DNA from: Planifilum fimeticola
GTDB taxonomy: Bacteria; Bacillota; Bacilli; Thermoactinomycetales; DSM-44946
Assembly: GCF_003001905.1 (NCBI RefSeq)
Contig: NZ_PVNE01000022.1
Span: 1-61,683 of the forward strand
Length of the DNA stretch: 61,683 bases
Direction: 5' to 3'
A model generated the notes under the pieces. The model did no database searches. It was not told where the DNA came from and worked only from the letters and a program-made list of their open reading frames with translations. The position numbers were made by a program, and so were the translations under genes. This document shows, in pieces, positions 1 through 8,446 of this stretch (position 1 is the first letter of the stretch; the number at the start of each line of letters is the position of its first letter).

Positions 1-49
1 GAACGCTTTCTTCCTCGTTTCCGCCGCCTCTCTCGCGGCGACGGATTTA

Positions 50-78
50 ATCTTATCACGGTCAGTTCCGTTTGTCAA
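50..78 (-). promoter_or_regulatory. Strong sigma-A promoter pointing off the left edge
   Basis: On the minus strand TTGACA (73-78) is separated by exactly 17 bases from TAAGAT (50-55). The transcript would leave the window after a GC-rich, stem-forming leader. Such a near-consensus promoter with this kind of leader is common in front of rRNA or tRNA operons, but the transcribed gene is not visible. Confidence 0.6.
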
Positions 79-150
79 CCACTTTTTTTCGGAGGTTTTT
101 GCTGGAATCCCTCCGGGCTCTTTTTTGGAGCCGAAACATGAACTACTTTA

Positions 151-1389
151 TCACGGATTCGACGCGTCGTCAACCCGGAAATGATCACCAATTTTTTCGG
201 TCGGAAACCGGTCGGCCATCCCTTCTCCCCGTGACGCGCCTTCCCTGTACTCTTTGATCCACTCCCGCTCCAGCTGTTCCATCGTCTTCCCCAACACCTT
301 CTTGATCGCCGCACGGGTCCGGCGGTTCAATTCGGGAATCTTGTCCGTGCTGTCCCGGTCGATCACGGGGAACTGCCGGAGGACGGCAAACACCTCCCCG
401 ATCTTTTTCTCACCGTAGCGCTCGATTAGAAACCGGAACAGGGCGGCGCTTTGGGAGTAATATTGGGAAGCCTCCTTGACGGGCAATTTCTCGAGCTGCA
501 GGGATTCCAATACCACGAAGCGCCAGGGGCGGTCGATCCGTTGTTCGTCCGATACGCTGTAGAGCCCCGGAAGCAACCGGGTCTGGTAATACTCCGCGGC
601 GCCTTCCTGCAGCCAGTAGGCGGCGTTATCCCCGGTCCGTTCGCTCACCATCTTGTGGGTCACCTCATGGACCAGACCGGAGGCGAAGCTTTCTTCCCAG
701 TCATCCATCTGAATGGCGCCCACAAATTTGATCGACTGCCCCGCTTCGTTCCAACCGGCCGCCCACTCCGGCAGGGAGAGCTTCACCGACTGCCGGAACA
801 GCTCCGGGTGGTGGTACAACTTTACTTCGACGGCTTCCGCCGGCACCCATGAGAATTTTTCATAAAACGCATCGACGGCGCGGCTGACGATGTCCAAAGC
901 GACGGCCGCCTGCTTTTTCAAACGGGGATCCGTGTAAAAGACGACCACATCCCCCGACGCCATCCGCTCGAAGGGGAGGTCCGAATCTTTCCAACCCTGC
1001 TCCGTCTTTTCAAATCGAAGGGGATACCTCACGGAGCGTGTCTTTCCGTCCTTGCGATAACTCTGCTTGATCAGGGCGCGTACCCGAAACGGGCGTTCGG
1101 GAGCAATCGACTCAACTTCCATCCGGAAGGAACCGGGATCGATATAACGGACGGCATCCTCAAACCAGCGCTTCTGCTCCCGCCAGTAGGTCCGGCGATC
1201 TGGATGGATCACCCGCAAAAACCGCTCTTCATCCCCGCTGTTGACGGCCGCTTCCTTTTCCTTGACCAGTTTCCGAACGGTGTCCGCCACCGGTTCCGGG
1301 CATGCGGGTGATGCCGCCGCCGGAGCAACGGCAAACAACAGGACCGACACCATCAACAGGGAGATCCACGCACGACTCCGCATGAGCAT
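151..1389 (-). CDS. Secreted gluzincin-type metallopeptidase (peptidase MA-like)
   Basis: A 412-residue protein beginning with a signal peptide (hydrophobic run at about residues 8-25 ending AAAS). The middle carries the zinc motif HEVTH followed about 20 residues later by the glutamate of EGAAEYY, the gluzincin arrangement seen in MA-like peptidases (HExxH...E). The N-terminal 130 residues form an NTF2-like region (VNSGDEERF, then IHPDRRTYW). The protein is probably exported and acts on unknown proteins outside the membrane. AAGGAG lies 4 bases before this ATG and 10 before the next in-frame ATG at 1383, so either may be used. Family confident, substrate unknown. Confidence 0.75.
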   Translation of the reverse strand: MLMRSRAWISLLMVSVLLFAVAPAAASPACPEPVADTVRKLVKEKEAAVNSGDEERFLRVIHPDRRTYWREQKRWFEDAVRYIDPGSFRMEVESIAPERPFRVRALIKQSYRKDGKTRSVRYPLRFEKTEQGWKDSDLPFERMASGDVVVFYTDPRLKKQAAVALDIVSRAVDAFYEKFSWVPAEAVEVKLYHHPELFRQSVKLSLPEWAAGWNEAGQSIKFVGAIQMDDWEESFASGLVHEVTHKMVSERTGDNAAYWLQEGAAEYYQTRLLPGLYSVSDEQRIDRPWRFVVLESLQLEKLPVKEASQYYSQSAALFRFLIERYGEKKIGEVFAVLRQFPVIDRDSTDKIPELNRRTRAAIKKVLGKTMEQLEREWIKEYREGASRGEGMADRFPTEKIGDHFRVDDASNP

Positions 1390-1495
1390 ACCGCTCCTTC
1401 ACACAGCGAAAACACGAATCCCTCTTTTCCCGTTCGTACGGGTTTCTTCCATTAATACTAATGTGCGACAAGAAAAGGGGGATCATACGCCGCAA

Positions 1496-1524
1496 CAAAA
1501 AAGGCGGAGCCTCAAAGCTCCGCC
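1496..1524 (-). terminator. Bidirectional terminator after the purine permease gene
   Basis: An 8-bp stem (GGCGGAGC/GCTCCGCC) at 1503-1524 with a run of T on the minus strand (1496-1502) and TTTT on the plus strand. It closes the permease transcript 40 bases after its stop codon. Confidence 0.8.
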
Positions 1525-1562
1525 GATTTTTCACGGGGAATTCCGGATTCCGGGGAATCGGA

Positions 1563-2891
1563 TCAGATGGCCCCCAGGAAGGCAAAGCGCGTAATGAACA
1601 GCACCGCCAGAACATACATGATGGGGTGCACCTGACGCCCCTTTCCGGCGAAGATCTTTCCGATCGGATACAGGATAAAGCCGATGGCGATCCCGGTGGC
1701 GATGCTGAAGGACAAGGGCATCATCAGGACCGTCAAAAACGCGGGCACCGCTTCGGACAAATCCTTCCAATCGATTTCGCGCAGGCTTCCGGCCATCAGC
1801 ACACCGACGATGATCAGCGCGGGCGAGGTGATGGCCGCCACGGAAGCGAAGGATTCCACCAGGGGAAAGAAGAAGAGGGCGACCAGGAACCAACCGGCCG
1901 TCGTCACGGCGGTCAGACCCGTCCTTCCTCCGGCGGCAACCCCCGCCGACGATTCGATGTACGAAGTGACCGTGGAAGTACCCAGCGCCGCCCCGGAAAT
2001 CGTCGCGAGGGAATCGGCCGTCAACGCCCGGCCGGCGCGCGGCAGTTTGTTGTCCTTCAACAGCCCGGCCTGGCTGCTGACCCCCACGAGGGTGCCGGCG
2101 GTGTCAAAAAGGTCGACGAACAAGAAGGCAAAAATCACCGTAAACAGTCCGATATCCAGTGCGCCGGCGATATCCATTTTCATAAAGGTGGGTGCCAGGC
2201 TGGGCGGGGCAGAGAAAATGCCCTTCGGCGCCGCCACAACCCCGGAGATCATGCCGACGACGGCCGTCACCAGCATTCCAAGCAGGACGGCTCCCCTCAC
2301 CTTGCGGATCATCAGCAGCACGGTGACGACCAAGCCGAACAGAGTGAGAAGGATTTCCTTCTGGAACAGGTCGGGATTGAGGGCGACGAACGTGGCCTCG
2401 GAACCGACGATAATCTGGGCGTTTTTCAAGCCGATAAAGGCGATGAACAGGCCGATCCCCGCCGAGACGGCGTGTTTCAGCCCCGAGGGGATGACGTTGA
2501 TGATCATCTCCCGGATTCGGGTGGCGGTAAGGAGCAGAAAGATCACCCCGGAAATGAACACCGCCCCCAGCGCCGTCTGCCACGGAATCCCCATGCCCTG
2601 AACCACGGTATAGGTAAAGTAGGCATTCAAGCCCATACCGGGAGCAAGGGCGATCGGATAATTGGCCAGAAGGCCCATCAGGAGCGTTCCGATCGCCGAC
2701 GCGATGGCGGTGGCGACAAACACCGCCCCGAAGTCCATTCCCGCCTCCTGTCCGAGCATAAAGGGATTGACCAAAAGGATATACGCCATCGTCAAAAAGG
2801 TGGTGGTTCCCGCCAAAACTTCCCTCCGCCAATTGGTGCCTGATTCGGCCAGGCGGAACAAGCGGTCCAACCCGGGCGATCCATTGGACAT
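1563..2891 (-). CDS. pbuG: NCS2/AzgA-type guanine-hypoxanthine permease
   Basis: A 442-residue polytopic membrane protein starting MSNGSPGLDRLF. The N-terminus has the AzgA-type signature region (EVLAGTTTFLTMAYIL, NPFML) and further on GMGLNAYF and SSAGVAAGGRTGL, typical of the PbuG/PbuO guanine/hypoxanthine:H+ symporters. About 12-13 hydrophobic segments cover the whole length. The frame stays open upstream to 3239 but only ATG 2891 follows an SD (AAAGGAGAAG) and matches family N-termini. It lies just downstream of guaA, the gene order of guaA-pbuG in B. subtilis, consistent with joint purine salvage and synthesis. It may be cotranscribed with guaA under the guanine riboswitch. Confidence 0.88.
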   Translation of the reverse strand: MSNGSPGLDRLFRLAESGTNWRREVLAGTTTFLTMAYILLVNPFMLGQEAGMDFGAVFVATAIASAIGTLLMGLLANYPIALAPGMGLNAYFTYTVVQGMGIPWQTALGAVFISGVIFLLLTATRIREMIINVIPSGLKHAVSAGIGLFIAFIGLKNAQIIVGSEATFVALNPDLFQKEILLTLFGLVVTVLLMIRKVRGAVLLGMLVTAVVGMISGVVAAPKGIFSAPPSLAPTFMKMDIAGALDIGLFTVIFAFLFVDLFDTAGTLVGVSSQAGLLKDNKLPRAGRALTADSLATISGAALGTSTVTSYIESSAGVAAGGRTGLTAVTTAGWFLVALFFFPLVESFASVAAITSPALIIVGVLMAGSLREIDWKDLSEAVPAFLTVLMMPLSFSIATGIAIGFILYPIGKIFAGKGRQVHPIMYVLAVLFITRFAFLGAI

Positions 2892-2935
2892 TTTCGCTTC
2901 TCCTTTCCTTTTCGTTCCGAATGCGAGATCAGGCC

Positions 2936-2965
2936 GGGGGGTGCCGCCCCTCGCTGCACACCCCT
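2936..2965 (-). repeat. Intergenic GGGGTGTGC hairpin element, copy 1
   Basis: Read on the minus strand this spacer between guaA and the permease gene has GGGGTGTGCAGCGAGG followed by a partly complementary GGCACCCC arm. The GGGGTGTG-YCGC core recurs near 14.4, 17.1, 24.7 and 50.0 kb. Confidence 0.4.
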
Positions 2966-2992
2966 CATTTCCGGCCGTTTTGCCCGAGGTTA

Positions 2993-4531
2993 TCACTCCC
3001 ACTCGATCGTCGCCGGCGGCTTGGAGGTGATGTCGTACACGACGCGGTTGACGCCCTCCACCTCTCCGACAATCCGGTTGGCGATCCTCTCCAACACGTC
3101 GTAGGGAATTCGCGCCCAGTCGGCGGTCATGCCGTCGACGGAGGTAACGGCCCGAATGCCCACGGTATAGGCGTAGGTTCGGGCATCCCCCATCACTCCG
3201 ACGCTGCGGAAATCGGGAAGGACGGTGAAGTACTGCCAAATTTCCCGATCCAGGCCGGCCCGGGCGATCTCCTCCCGTAGGATGGCGTCCGATTCCCGGA
3301 CGATGGCCAGTTTTTCCTCCGTCACCTCGCCGATCACCCGGATCCCCAAGCCGGGCCCGGGGAAGGGCTGTCTCCAGACGATCTCCCGGGGGAGGCCAAG
3401 CTGTTCCCCCACCCGTCGCACCTCGTCCTTGAACAGGGTCTTCAGGGGTTCGATCAGCTCCATCTTCATCTCTTCCGGAAGTCCGCCCACATTGTGGTGG
3501 GACTTGATCGTCTGGGCCGTCGCCGTTCCCGATTCGATGATGTCGGTATACAGGGTGCCTTGTCCGAGAAAGTGGTGATCCCCCAGCTTTTCGGCCTCTT
3601 CTTCGAAGACGCGGATAAACTCGTTTCCGATGATTTTCCGCTTCTGCTCCGGATCGGTCACGCCGGCCAGTTTGGAGAGGAAGCGTTCCCGGGCGTCCAC
3701 CTGGATCACGTTCATGTGGAAGTGATCCCGGAACGTGCGCATGACGCTCTCGGCCTCTCCCTTCCTCAGGAGACCGTGGTCAACGAAAACGCAGGTGAGC
3801 TGATCGCCGATCGCCCTGTGAATCAGCACGGCGGTGACGGAAGAATCGACCCCGCCGGACAGGGCGCAGAGCACCCTTTTCTCGCCGACGCTTTCCCGGA
3901 TCTCCTTCACCGCATCCTCGATGAAGGATTCGGCGGTCCAACCCCCGGCACAACCGCACACGTCGTACAGGAACCGACGGAGGATTTCATCCCCCTGTTC
4001 CGTGTGCTTTACCTCCGGATGAAACTGGACCGCAAACAGCCCGCGTTCCGGATCGCTCATGGCCGCCACGGGCGCGGATGACGTCCTCCCGTCGACACGA
4101 AAGCCCGGAGGAGGTTCCACCACCGCGTCGCTGTGACTCATCCAAACCGTCAGGGAAGTGCCCAGGCCTCGAAACAGCGGGGAGTCGGACACCACTTCCA
4201 GCTCCGCTTTCCCGTATTCCCGCTTGCCCGCACGGTCCACCCGGGCGCCGAAGCGGGCGCTGATCAGCTGCATCCCGTAGCAGATCCCCAGGATGGGAAT
4301 CCCCAGCTCATAGATGGCGGGATCGCACGCGGGAGCATCCTCGGCATAAACGCTGGCGGGGCCGCCGGAGAAGACGATTCCCTTCGGCTTCATCCGGGCG
4401 AGTTCCTCCGCCGTCACATGATAAGGGACCAGCTCGCTGTACACTCCCAATTCCCGTATCCGCCGCGCGATCAGCTGGTTGTATTGTCCCCCGAAGTCCA
4501 ACACCACTACGCGTTCCGTTTGACTATCCAT
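2993..4531 (-). CDS. guaA: GMP synthase (glutamine-hydrolysing)
   Basis: A 512-residue enzyme, the usual length. It amidates XMP to GMP using glutamine and ATP, the last step of guanine nucleotide synthesis. The N-terminal class I glutamine amidotransferase has its nucleophile in GICYGMQ (Cys84) and the His/Glu pair in FHPEV (168, 170). The ATP pyrophosphatase PP-loop SGGVDSS is at about 222-228, and the C-terminal dimerisation domain ends in the conserved PPATIEWE. The ATG is preceded by GGAAGGGATGAAGG. A guanine riboswitch with a terminator lies in its leader, so expression should fall when guanine is plentiful. Confidence 0.97.
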   Translation of the reverse strand: MDSQTERVVVLDFGGQYNQLIARRIRELGVYSELVPYHVTAEELARMKPKGIVFSGGPASVYAEDAPACDPAIYELGIPILGICYGMQLISARFGARVDRAGKREYGKAELEVVSDSPLFRGLGTSLTVWMSHSDAVVEPPPGFRVDGRTSSAPVAAMSDPERGLFAVQFHPEVKHTEQGDEILRRFLYDVCGCAGGWTAESFIEDAVKEIRESVGEKRVLCALSGGVDSSVTAVLIHRAIGDQLTCVFVDHGLLRKGEAESVMRTFRDHFHMNVIQVDARERFLSKLAGVTDPEQKRKIIGNEFIRVFEEEAEKLGDHHFLGQGTLYTDIIESGTATAQTIKSHHNVGGLPEEMKMELIEPLKTLFKDEVRRVGEQLGLPREIVWRQPFPGPGLGIRVIGEVTEEKLAIVRESDAILREEIARAGLDREIWQYFTVLPDFRSVGVMGDARTYAYTVGIRAVTSVDGMTADWARIPYDVLERIANRIVGEVEGVNRVVYDITSKPPATIEWE

Positions 4532-4632
4532 CCTTCATCCCTTCCGTTTTGTATGAGTTCAGATCCATCCAGATCATAGCATGCCACTTGGAGGACCCGA
4601 TCCGCAAATGTTTTCTTCAAATAAGTAAGCAA

Positions 4633-4679
4633 GCCGGAGTCTCCGTACCGCGACACCTACGGCGATACGGGACTCCGGC
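4633..4679 (-). terminator. Riboswitch-controlled intrinsic terminator of guaA
   Basis: GCCGGAGTC and GACTCCGGC arms, extended by CCGTA/TACGG, form a long hairpin on the minus strand followed by a T-rich tail. It lies between the purine aptamer and guaA and is the natural expression platform: guanine binding should favour this terminator. Confidence 0.8.
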
Positions 4680-4741
4680 CGATTGATTCCTTGGATGGTC
4701 ACAAATATGATGAAGGGATCAGGCGTCCGGGGACCCATATG

Positions 4742-4808
4742 CTCGTAGTCCAGCCATTTACGGTGGCCGGGTAGAGACATTCAGGCCATATTCCTGAACA
4801 TATACGAG
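4742..4808 (-). ncRNA. Guanine-class purine riboswitch aptamer
   Basis: On the minus strand the P1 arms CTCGTATA and TACGAG enclose two hairpins. The P2-P3 junction reads TGTCTCTACC and the P3-P1 junction GGACTACGAG, with ATATGG and CCGTAAATG loop segments as in the xpt-type aptamer. The specificity base (position 74 in xpt numbering) is C, which predicts guanine or hypoxanthine rather than adenine. It precedes guaA with a terminator in between. Confidence 0.93.
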
Positions 4809-4824
4809 CCAGTCCGCTGCAAAC

Positions 4825-4854
4825 ATCATATCAGAGCGGTCCAAGGAGGGTCAA
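4825..4854 (-). promoter_or_regulatory. Promoter of the guaA riboswitch transcript
   Basis: Minus-strand TTGACC (4849-4854), 18-base spacer, TATGAT (4825-4830). Transcription would start a few bases before the aptamer, leaving the normal short leader. Confidence 0.75.
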
Positions 4855-4920
4855 GCGAGGGAAACTTTTGCTAATTTCCACCGGAAATGACGCACTACCT
4901 CTATTTTTTAAATATTATTG

Positions 4921-4949
4921 TTTTCTAAGTTTAGAAAATAGACTATAAT
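4921..4949 (+). promoter_or_regulatory. Operator and promoter of the first MFS gene
   Basis: A perfect 8-bp inverted repeat (TTTTCTAA-GT-TTAGAAAA, 4921-4938) lies against TATAAT (4944-4949). The sequence TAGACTATAAT also occurs at the promoter of the ArsR-type gene at 6.4 kb, and TCTAA/TTAGA half sites occur in both, so one regulator probably controls both. Confidence 0.6.
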
Positions 4950-4986
4950 GAAAACGCCAATCTGCCAAACCGGTGGTGATGACACG

Positions 4987-6258
4987 ATGAAGCAGCTGAT
5001 CAAAGACGCCAATTTCCTGAAAATCCTTTCGGCCAACCTGCTTTCCCACATCGGTTCCGGAACCACCATGATCGGGGTTCCCTGGCATCTGGTGAACCGG
5101 GAGGGGGGAGAAACCCTGTACGGATGGGCGGCGATCGCGTCCACTCTCATCCTGTTCCTGGTTTCCCCCTATGCGGGGGTTCTCGTCGACCGGCACTCCC
5201 GCAGGGCATTACATATGTCTTATGATTTTACCGGTATGCTGGTCACCGCCGGCTTTGCCCTGTGGGGAATCTGGGCCGGCGGCTTCGCCGACTGGCAGCT
5301 GCTATTGATCTACATTGCGGGAACGCTGTATTACGCTTTTCACTTTCCGACCATCTTCGCCCTCAATCAGGAATTGTACGCCTCCCATCAGTACCGCACC
5401 CTGAACAGTTTGATGGAAGTCCAGGGTCAGGTGTCGGCGATGCTGGCCGGCGCCCTGGGCAGCCTGCTGATCGAAACATGGGGCCTGATGAAGGTGCTGC
5501 TGCTGGACGCCGCCACTTACTCGGCCGCCTTCGCGCTGATCGGCTGGGTCCGGCTTCCAAAGAACGGCGGAAAGGGCCGGGAAACGGTACCGGCAGCAGC
5601 GACTTTCGCCAAAAGGACGTTTTGGCAAGACCTGAAAGAGGGTTGGGATTTTCTCCGCCGGAACCGCACCCTGTTCGTTTTTTTCGCCGCTTCGTTCATG
5701 CCGTTCATCACCGTCATGGTGACCAACTACCTGTTTCCCGTCTATATCGCGAAAACCCTGCACCAGGATGCCTCCATCTATGCCCTGACGGAAGTCATCT
5801 ATGCCGTCGGTGCGGTTTTGGCCGGGCTGACCATGGGCCCCCTGTCCCGCCGGATCGGCTTGTACCGCGCCGTACTGACCACCACTGCCGCTTTCACGGC
5901 TGCCATGTTCACCGTCGCCCTGGTTCCGGCCGTTTCCGTCTTTCTCCTCATGAAGGTGCTGTTGGGATGGGGAAATGCCGGCACCCGGATCAACCGAAAC
6001 ACCTTCATGATGGAGACGGTGCCCAACCGGCTGATCGGCAGGGTCAACGGCTTTTTTCAGACCTTCGGCATCGCTCTGCGGGTCGCGTTCATCAGCCTGT
6101 TTACCTTCACCGTATCCCGCACGGGGGCATCCTTTTCCCTGCTGATCATGGGGCTGGCCCTTGCCGCCTCGGTGGCCGCCATCTGGTCGTGCCGCCGGTT
6201 GGGTCAGCCGCATCCCAAAAACCGAGTTTTCACCCCGGCGGTACTCCGGAAGCATTAA
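4987..6258 (+). CDS. MFS exporter (MFS_3 type)
   Basis: A 423-residue, 12-helix major facilitator protein. It has LVDRHSRR in the loop after the second helix and GRVNGFFQTFG late in the sequence, typical of the MFS_3/enterobactin- or macrolide-exporter-like branch. Substrate not predictable. I start it at MKQLIKDANF, 39 bases downstream of the longest ATG: the upstream ATG at 4948 lies inside the -10 box and has no SD, while GGTGGTGATG precedes this one. The shared operator with the ArsR/DUF2087 regulator downstream suggests inducible efflux. Confidence 0.8.
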   Translation: MKQLIKDANFLKILSANLLSHIGSGTTMIGVPWHLVNREGGETLYGWAAIASTLILFLVSPYAGVLVDRHSRRALHMSYDFTGMLVTAGFALWGIWAGGFADWQLLLIYIAGTLYYAFHFPTIFALNQELYASHQYRTLNSLMEVQGQVSAMLAGALGSLLIETWGLMKVLLLDAATYSAAFALIGWVRLPKNGGKGRETVPAAATFAKRTFWQDLKEGWDFLRRNRTLFVFFAASFMPFITVMVTNYLFPVYIAKTLHQDASIYALTEVIYAVGAVLAGLTMGPLSRRIGLYRAVLTTTAAFTAAMFTVALVPAVSVFLLMKVLLGWGNAGTRINRNTFMMETVPNRLIGRVNGFFQTFGIALRVAFISLFTFTVSRTGASFSLLIMGLALAASVAAIWSCRRLGQPHPKNRVFTPAVLRKH

Positions 6259-6352
6259 AAAGAAAAGCGGCCATCGCCGCGATGGAATCCGACAATCAAT
6301 CCTTCACGGAGAAACGGACACGAATCCGCAGTTGGATGAAAAAAATTACGTC

Positions 6353-6380
6353 TTGAATCCTCAACTAATTAGACTATAAT
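6353..6380 (+). promoter_or_regulatory. Promoter of the ArsR/DUF2087 regulator gene
   Basis: TTGAAT (6353-6358), 16 bases, TATAAT (6375-6380). The -10 box is embedded in the operator repeats, so bound repressor would exclude polymerase. Confidence 0.65.
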
Positions 6381-6421
6381 CTAATTAGTAAAACATCTAA
6401 TTAGATTATAGTCTAATTTTT
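6364..6421 (+). promoter_or_regulatory. Phased operator array with 22-bp perfect inverted repeat
   Basis: Segments 6367-6388 and 6397-6418 are exact reverse complements (22 bases each) around an 8-base spacer. Inside are decamers ACTAATTAGA (6364), TCTAATTAGT (6380), TCTAATTAGA (6396) and a half site TCTAATTTTT (6412), each starting exactly 16 bp after the last. This looks like an autoregulatory site for several dimers of the HTH protein encoded next. Confidence 0.7.
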
Positions 6422-6443
6422 TGGACACGGGAGGTGACAACGA

Positions 6444-7070
6444 TTGCAACTCCAGCGCCTGATCCTTTTTCACAAAGCCCTCGCCGATCCGACCCGCATC
6501 CGAATCCTGGCCCTGCTCGCGCGGGGACCCCTGCACGGGCAGGCTTTGGCAGGAAAACTGGGCATCCGCCCGCCGACCGTCACCCACCACATGTCCAAGC
6601 TGCGGGAAGCGGGATTGGTAAAGGAACGTCGGGAAAAAAACACCATCTATTTTTACCTGCAGGAGACAGTGCTGCGACGGAAGGCCCGGGCCGTACTGGA
6701 CGTGGTCCTGAAGGAAGCGCATGAAACCTTTGAAAAACAGGCGGAGGATAAGATGAAGAACACCGATCAAGGGGCAAAAGCAAAGCGGGAGCTGGAAAAA
6801 CAGGAGGTGCTGCGGAACTTTTTCACCCCGGAGGGCCGGCTGAAGCAGATCCCCGCCCAGCGAAAAAAGAGGCTGATCGTCCTGCAGCACATCGTCAAGG
6901 GACTCAAAACCGGCACTTCCTACACCGAGAAGGAAATCAACGAGCACATCCAAAAATTCCACGACGATTTCGCCACCCTCCGGCGCGAACTGATCGTAAA
7001 CCACATCATGTACCGCGAGAACGGAATATACGAACTCAATCCGCCGGAGCTGTGGGCGGACATCCCGTGA
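6444..7070 (+). CDS. ArsR-family transcriptional regulator with C-terminal DUF2087
   Basis: A 208-residue protein. Residues 1-85 form an ArsR winged helix (HKALADPTRIRILALL, then PPTVTHHMSKLREAGLV). A charged linker (about 90-130) leads to a DUF2087 domain (about 130-205: RLKQIPAQRKKRLIVLQHI, YTEKEINEHI). The start is TTG, because GGGAGGTGA lies 6 bases before it and no ATG fits. The two MFS genes flank it, the second beginning 16 bases after its stop. I infer a repressor of the flanking exporters responding to an unknown small molecule. DUF2087 function is poorly defined. Confidence 0.85.
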   Translation: MQLQRLILFHKALADPTRIRILALLARGPLHGQALAGKLGIRPPTVTHHMSKLREAGLVKERREKNTIYFYLQETVLRRKARAVLDVVLKEAHETFEKQAEDKMKNTDQGAKAKRELEKQEVLRNFFTPEGRLKQIPAQRKKRLIVLQHIVKGLKTGTSYTEKEINEHIQKFHDDFATLRRELIVNHIMYRENGIYELNPPELWADIP

Positions 7071-7085
7071 CCGGGGAACGTTTCC

Positions 7086-8361
7086 ATGTGCGAATACTGG
7101 CGCCTTCTGAAAAGGGAAAAACCGTTTCGTCTGCTCGTTGGTGCCGGATTCATCGGAGGAGTGGGATCATATTTTTTCAACGTGGCCGTTCTCGGCCACC
7201 TGCTGCAGATAACCGGTACCCCGCTGGCAGTGGGATTCACTCTGGCCCTTCGCGTCCTGCCCTATTTGTTGTTCGGATCACTCGCCGGCTGGATGGCGGA
7301 CAAAATCCCGCGCAAACGGATCATGATTGCGGCGGACCTGCTGCGGGCACTGCTGGCACTGTCTCTTGTTGCCATCTCGTCCCCCGATCATGTTTGGATC
7401 ATCTATGCCGTCACCTTCGCGATCGCAATATGCAACGCTTTTCACACACCCGCGAGCAACGCCTCGGTGCCGCTCCTCGTAAAGGAAAAGCACCTGCTGG
7501 TGGCAAACGCGCTCGATCAAACGGTGCTCGGCTCGGTCCTGGTCGTCGGTTCCGTCTCGGGAGGGATCATCTCCGCTGCTTGGGGAACCGATATTGCCTT
7601 CGTCTTGAATGCCTGTGCATTTTTCACATCCGCCCTGATGACCGGTAAAATCGTTTACCCGCCTCCGGAGGGCGAAGGGCGTCCCCGCGCAGTCGCATCA
7701 TCACAAGAAGGAAAGAGCGCATGGCGCGAGATCGCCGCGTTCATTGCCGCATCACGGCTGCTCCGGATTCTGCTCGCCTTTGCCATCCTGGTCCCATTGG
7801 CTGACGGGATCCTGAATGTATTGATCAGCGTGTATGCCTTCCAGGTGTTCGACATGGGAAACACCGGCACCGGCATCCTTTATGGGGCGCTGGGTACGGG
7901 CTTGATGCTGGGTGGAGCACTGGCTCAGCGGCTGTCGAAAAACATCCGGACGACCATCGCCGCCGCCCTTTTTGCAGAAGGCTTTTGCCGGATGCTGGCC
8001 AGCCAATCAACGGCATTCCCGATCGCCGTCTTTCTGTTCGTCCTGGTGGCAACGGCCGCCGGCATCGGCAACGCTTGCACCGAGACCCTCATCATGCGCG
8101 TAGTGCCGTCAGACCGTCTGGGACGGGTGTACGGCTTCCTCTCCTCTCTGCAAAACGGTGTGTTCGGAGCGGCCCTGATGGGAGCAGGCGCACTGCCTAA
8201 ACTGGATTCCCCCGCGCACCCTCGGGCTGGCTGGAGGTGCCTTTTTCGCAGCGACAGCCCTGATCGCCGGCACCATGCTGGCGAGGAGCCGATCCACGGA
8301 AGAGAAGGAAAGAACGTTGGCAGGCACGGTAGAAAACTGGAAAAAGACGGGTGTATCCTGA
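7086..8361 (+). pseudogene. MFS exporter, frameshifted near the 3' end
   Basis: A second MFS_3-type exporter. It has the usual GWMADKIPRKR loop and helices up to about residue 370, then the frame runs into an arginine-rich, non-membrane tail to 8435. In the +1 frame after the C5 run at 8209-8213 the expected last helix appears (LGLAGGAFFAATALIAGTML) and ends at a TGA at 8359-8361. Removing one C restores LDSPRTLGLAGG. Either a real one-base insertion or a sequencing error in a homopolymer. GTGACC...ATG start directly after the regulator gene suggests one operon. The rest of the gene looks intact. Confidence 0.8.
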
Positions 8362-8372
8362 TTCAAAACGCG

Positions 8373-8422
8373 ATGAGGCCGGGGCGGCGCCCCGACAGGC
8401 GCCGCTCCCGGCCTCGTTTTTT
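8373..8422 (+). terminator. Strong terminator after the MFS operon
   Basis: Long GC-rich hairpin with GAGGCCGGG and CCCGGCCTC outer arms and GGCGCC inner arms, then TTTTTT (8417-8422). It also separates the convergent aminopeptidase gene. Confidence 0.9.
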
Positions 8423-8446
8423 CTCAACCAATTGAAAGTTGCTTTT

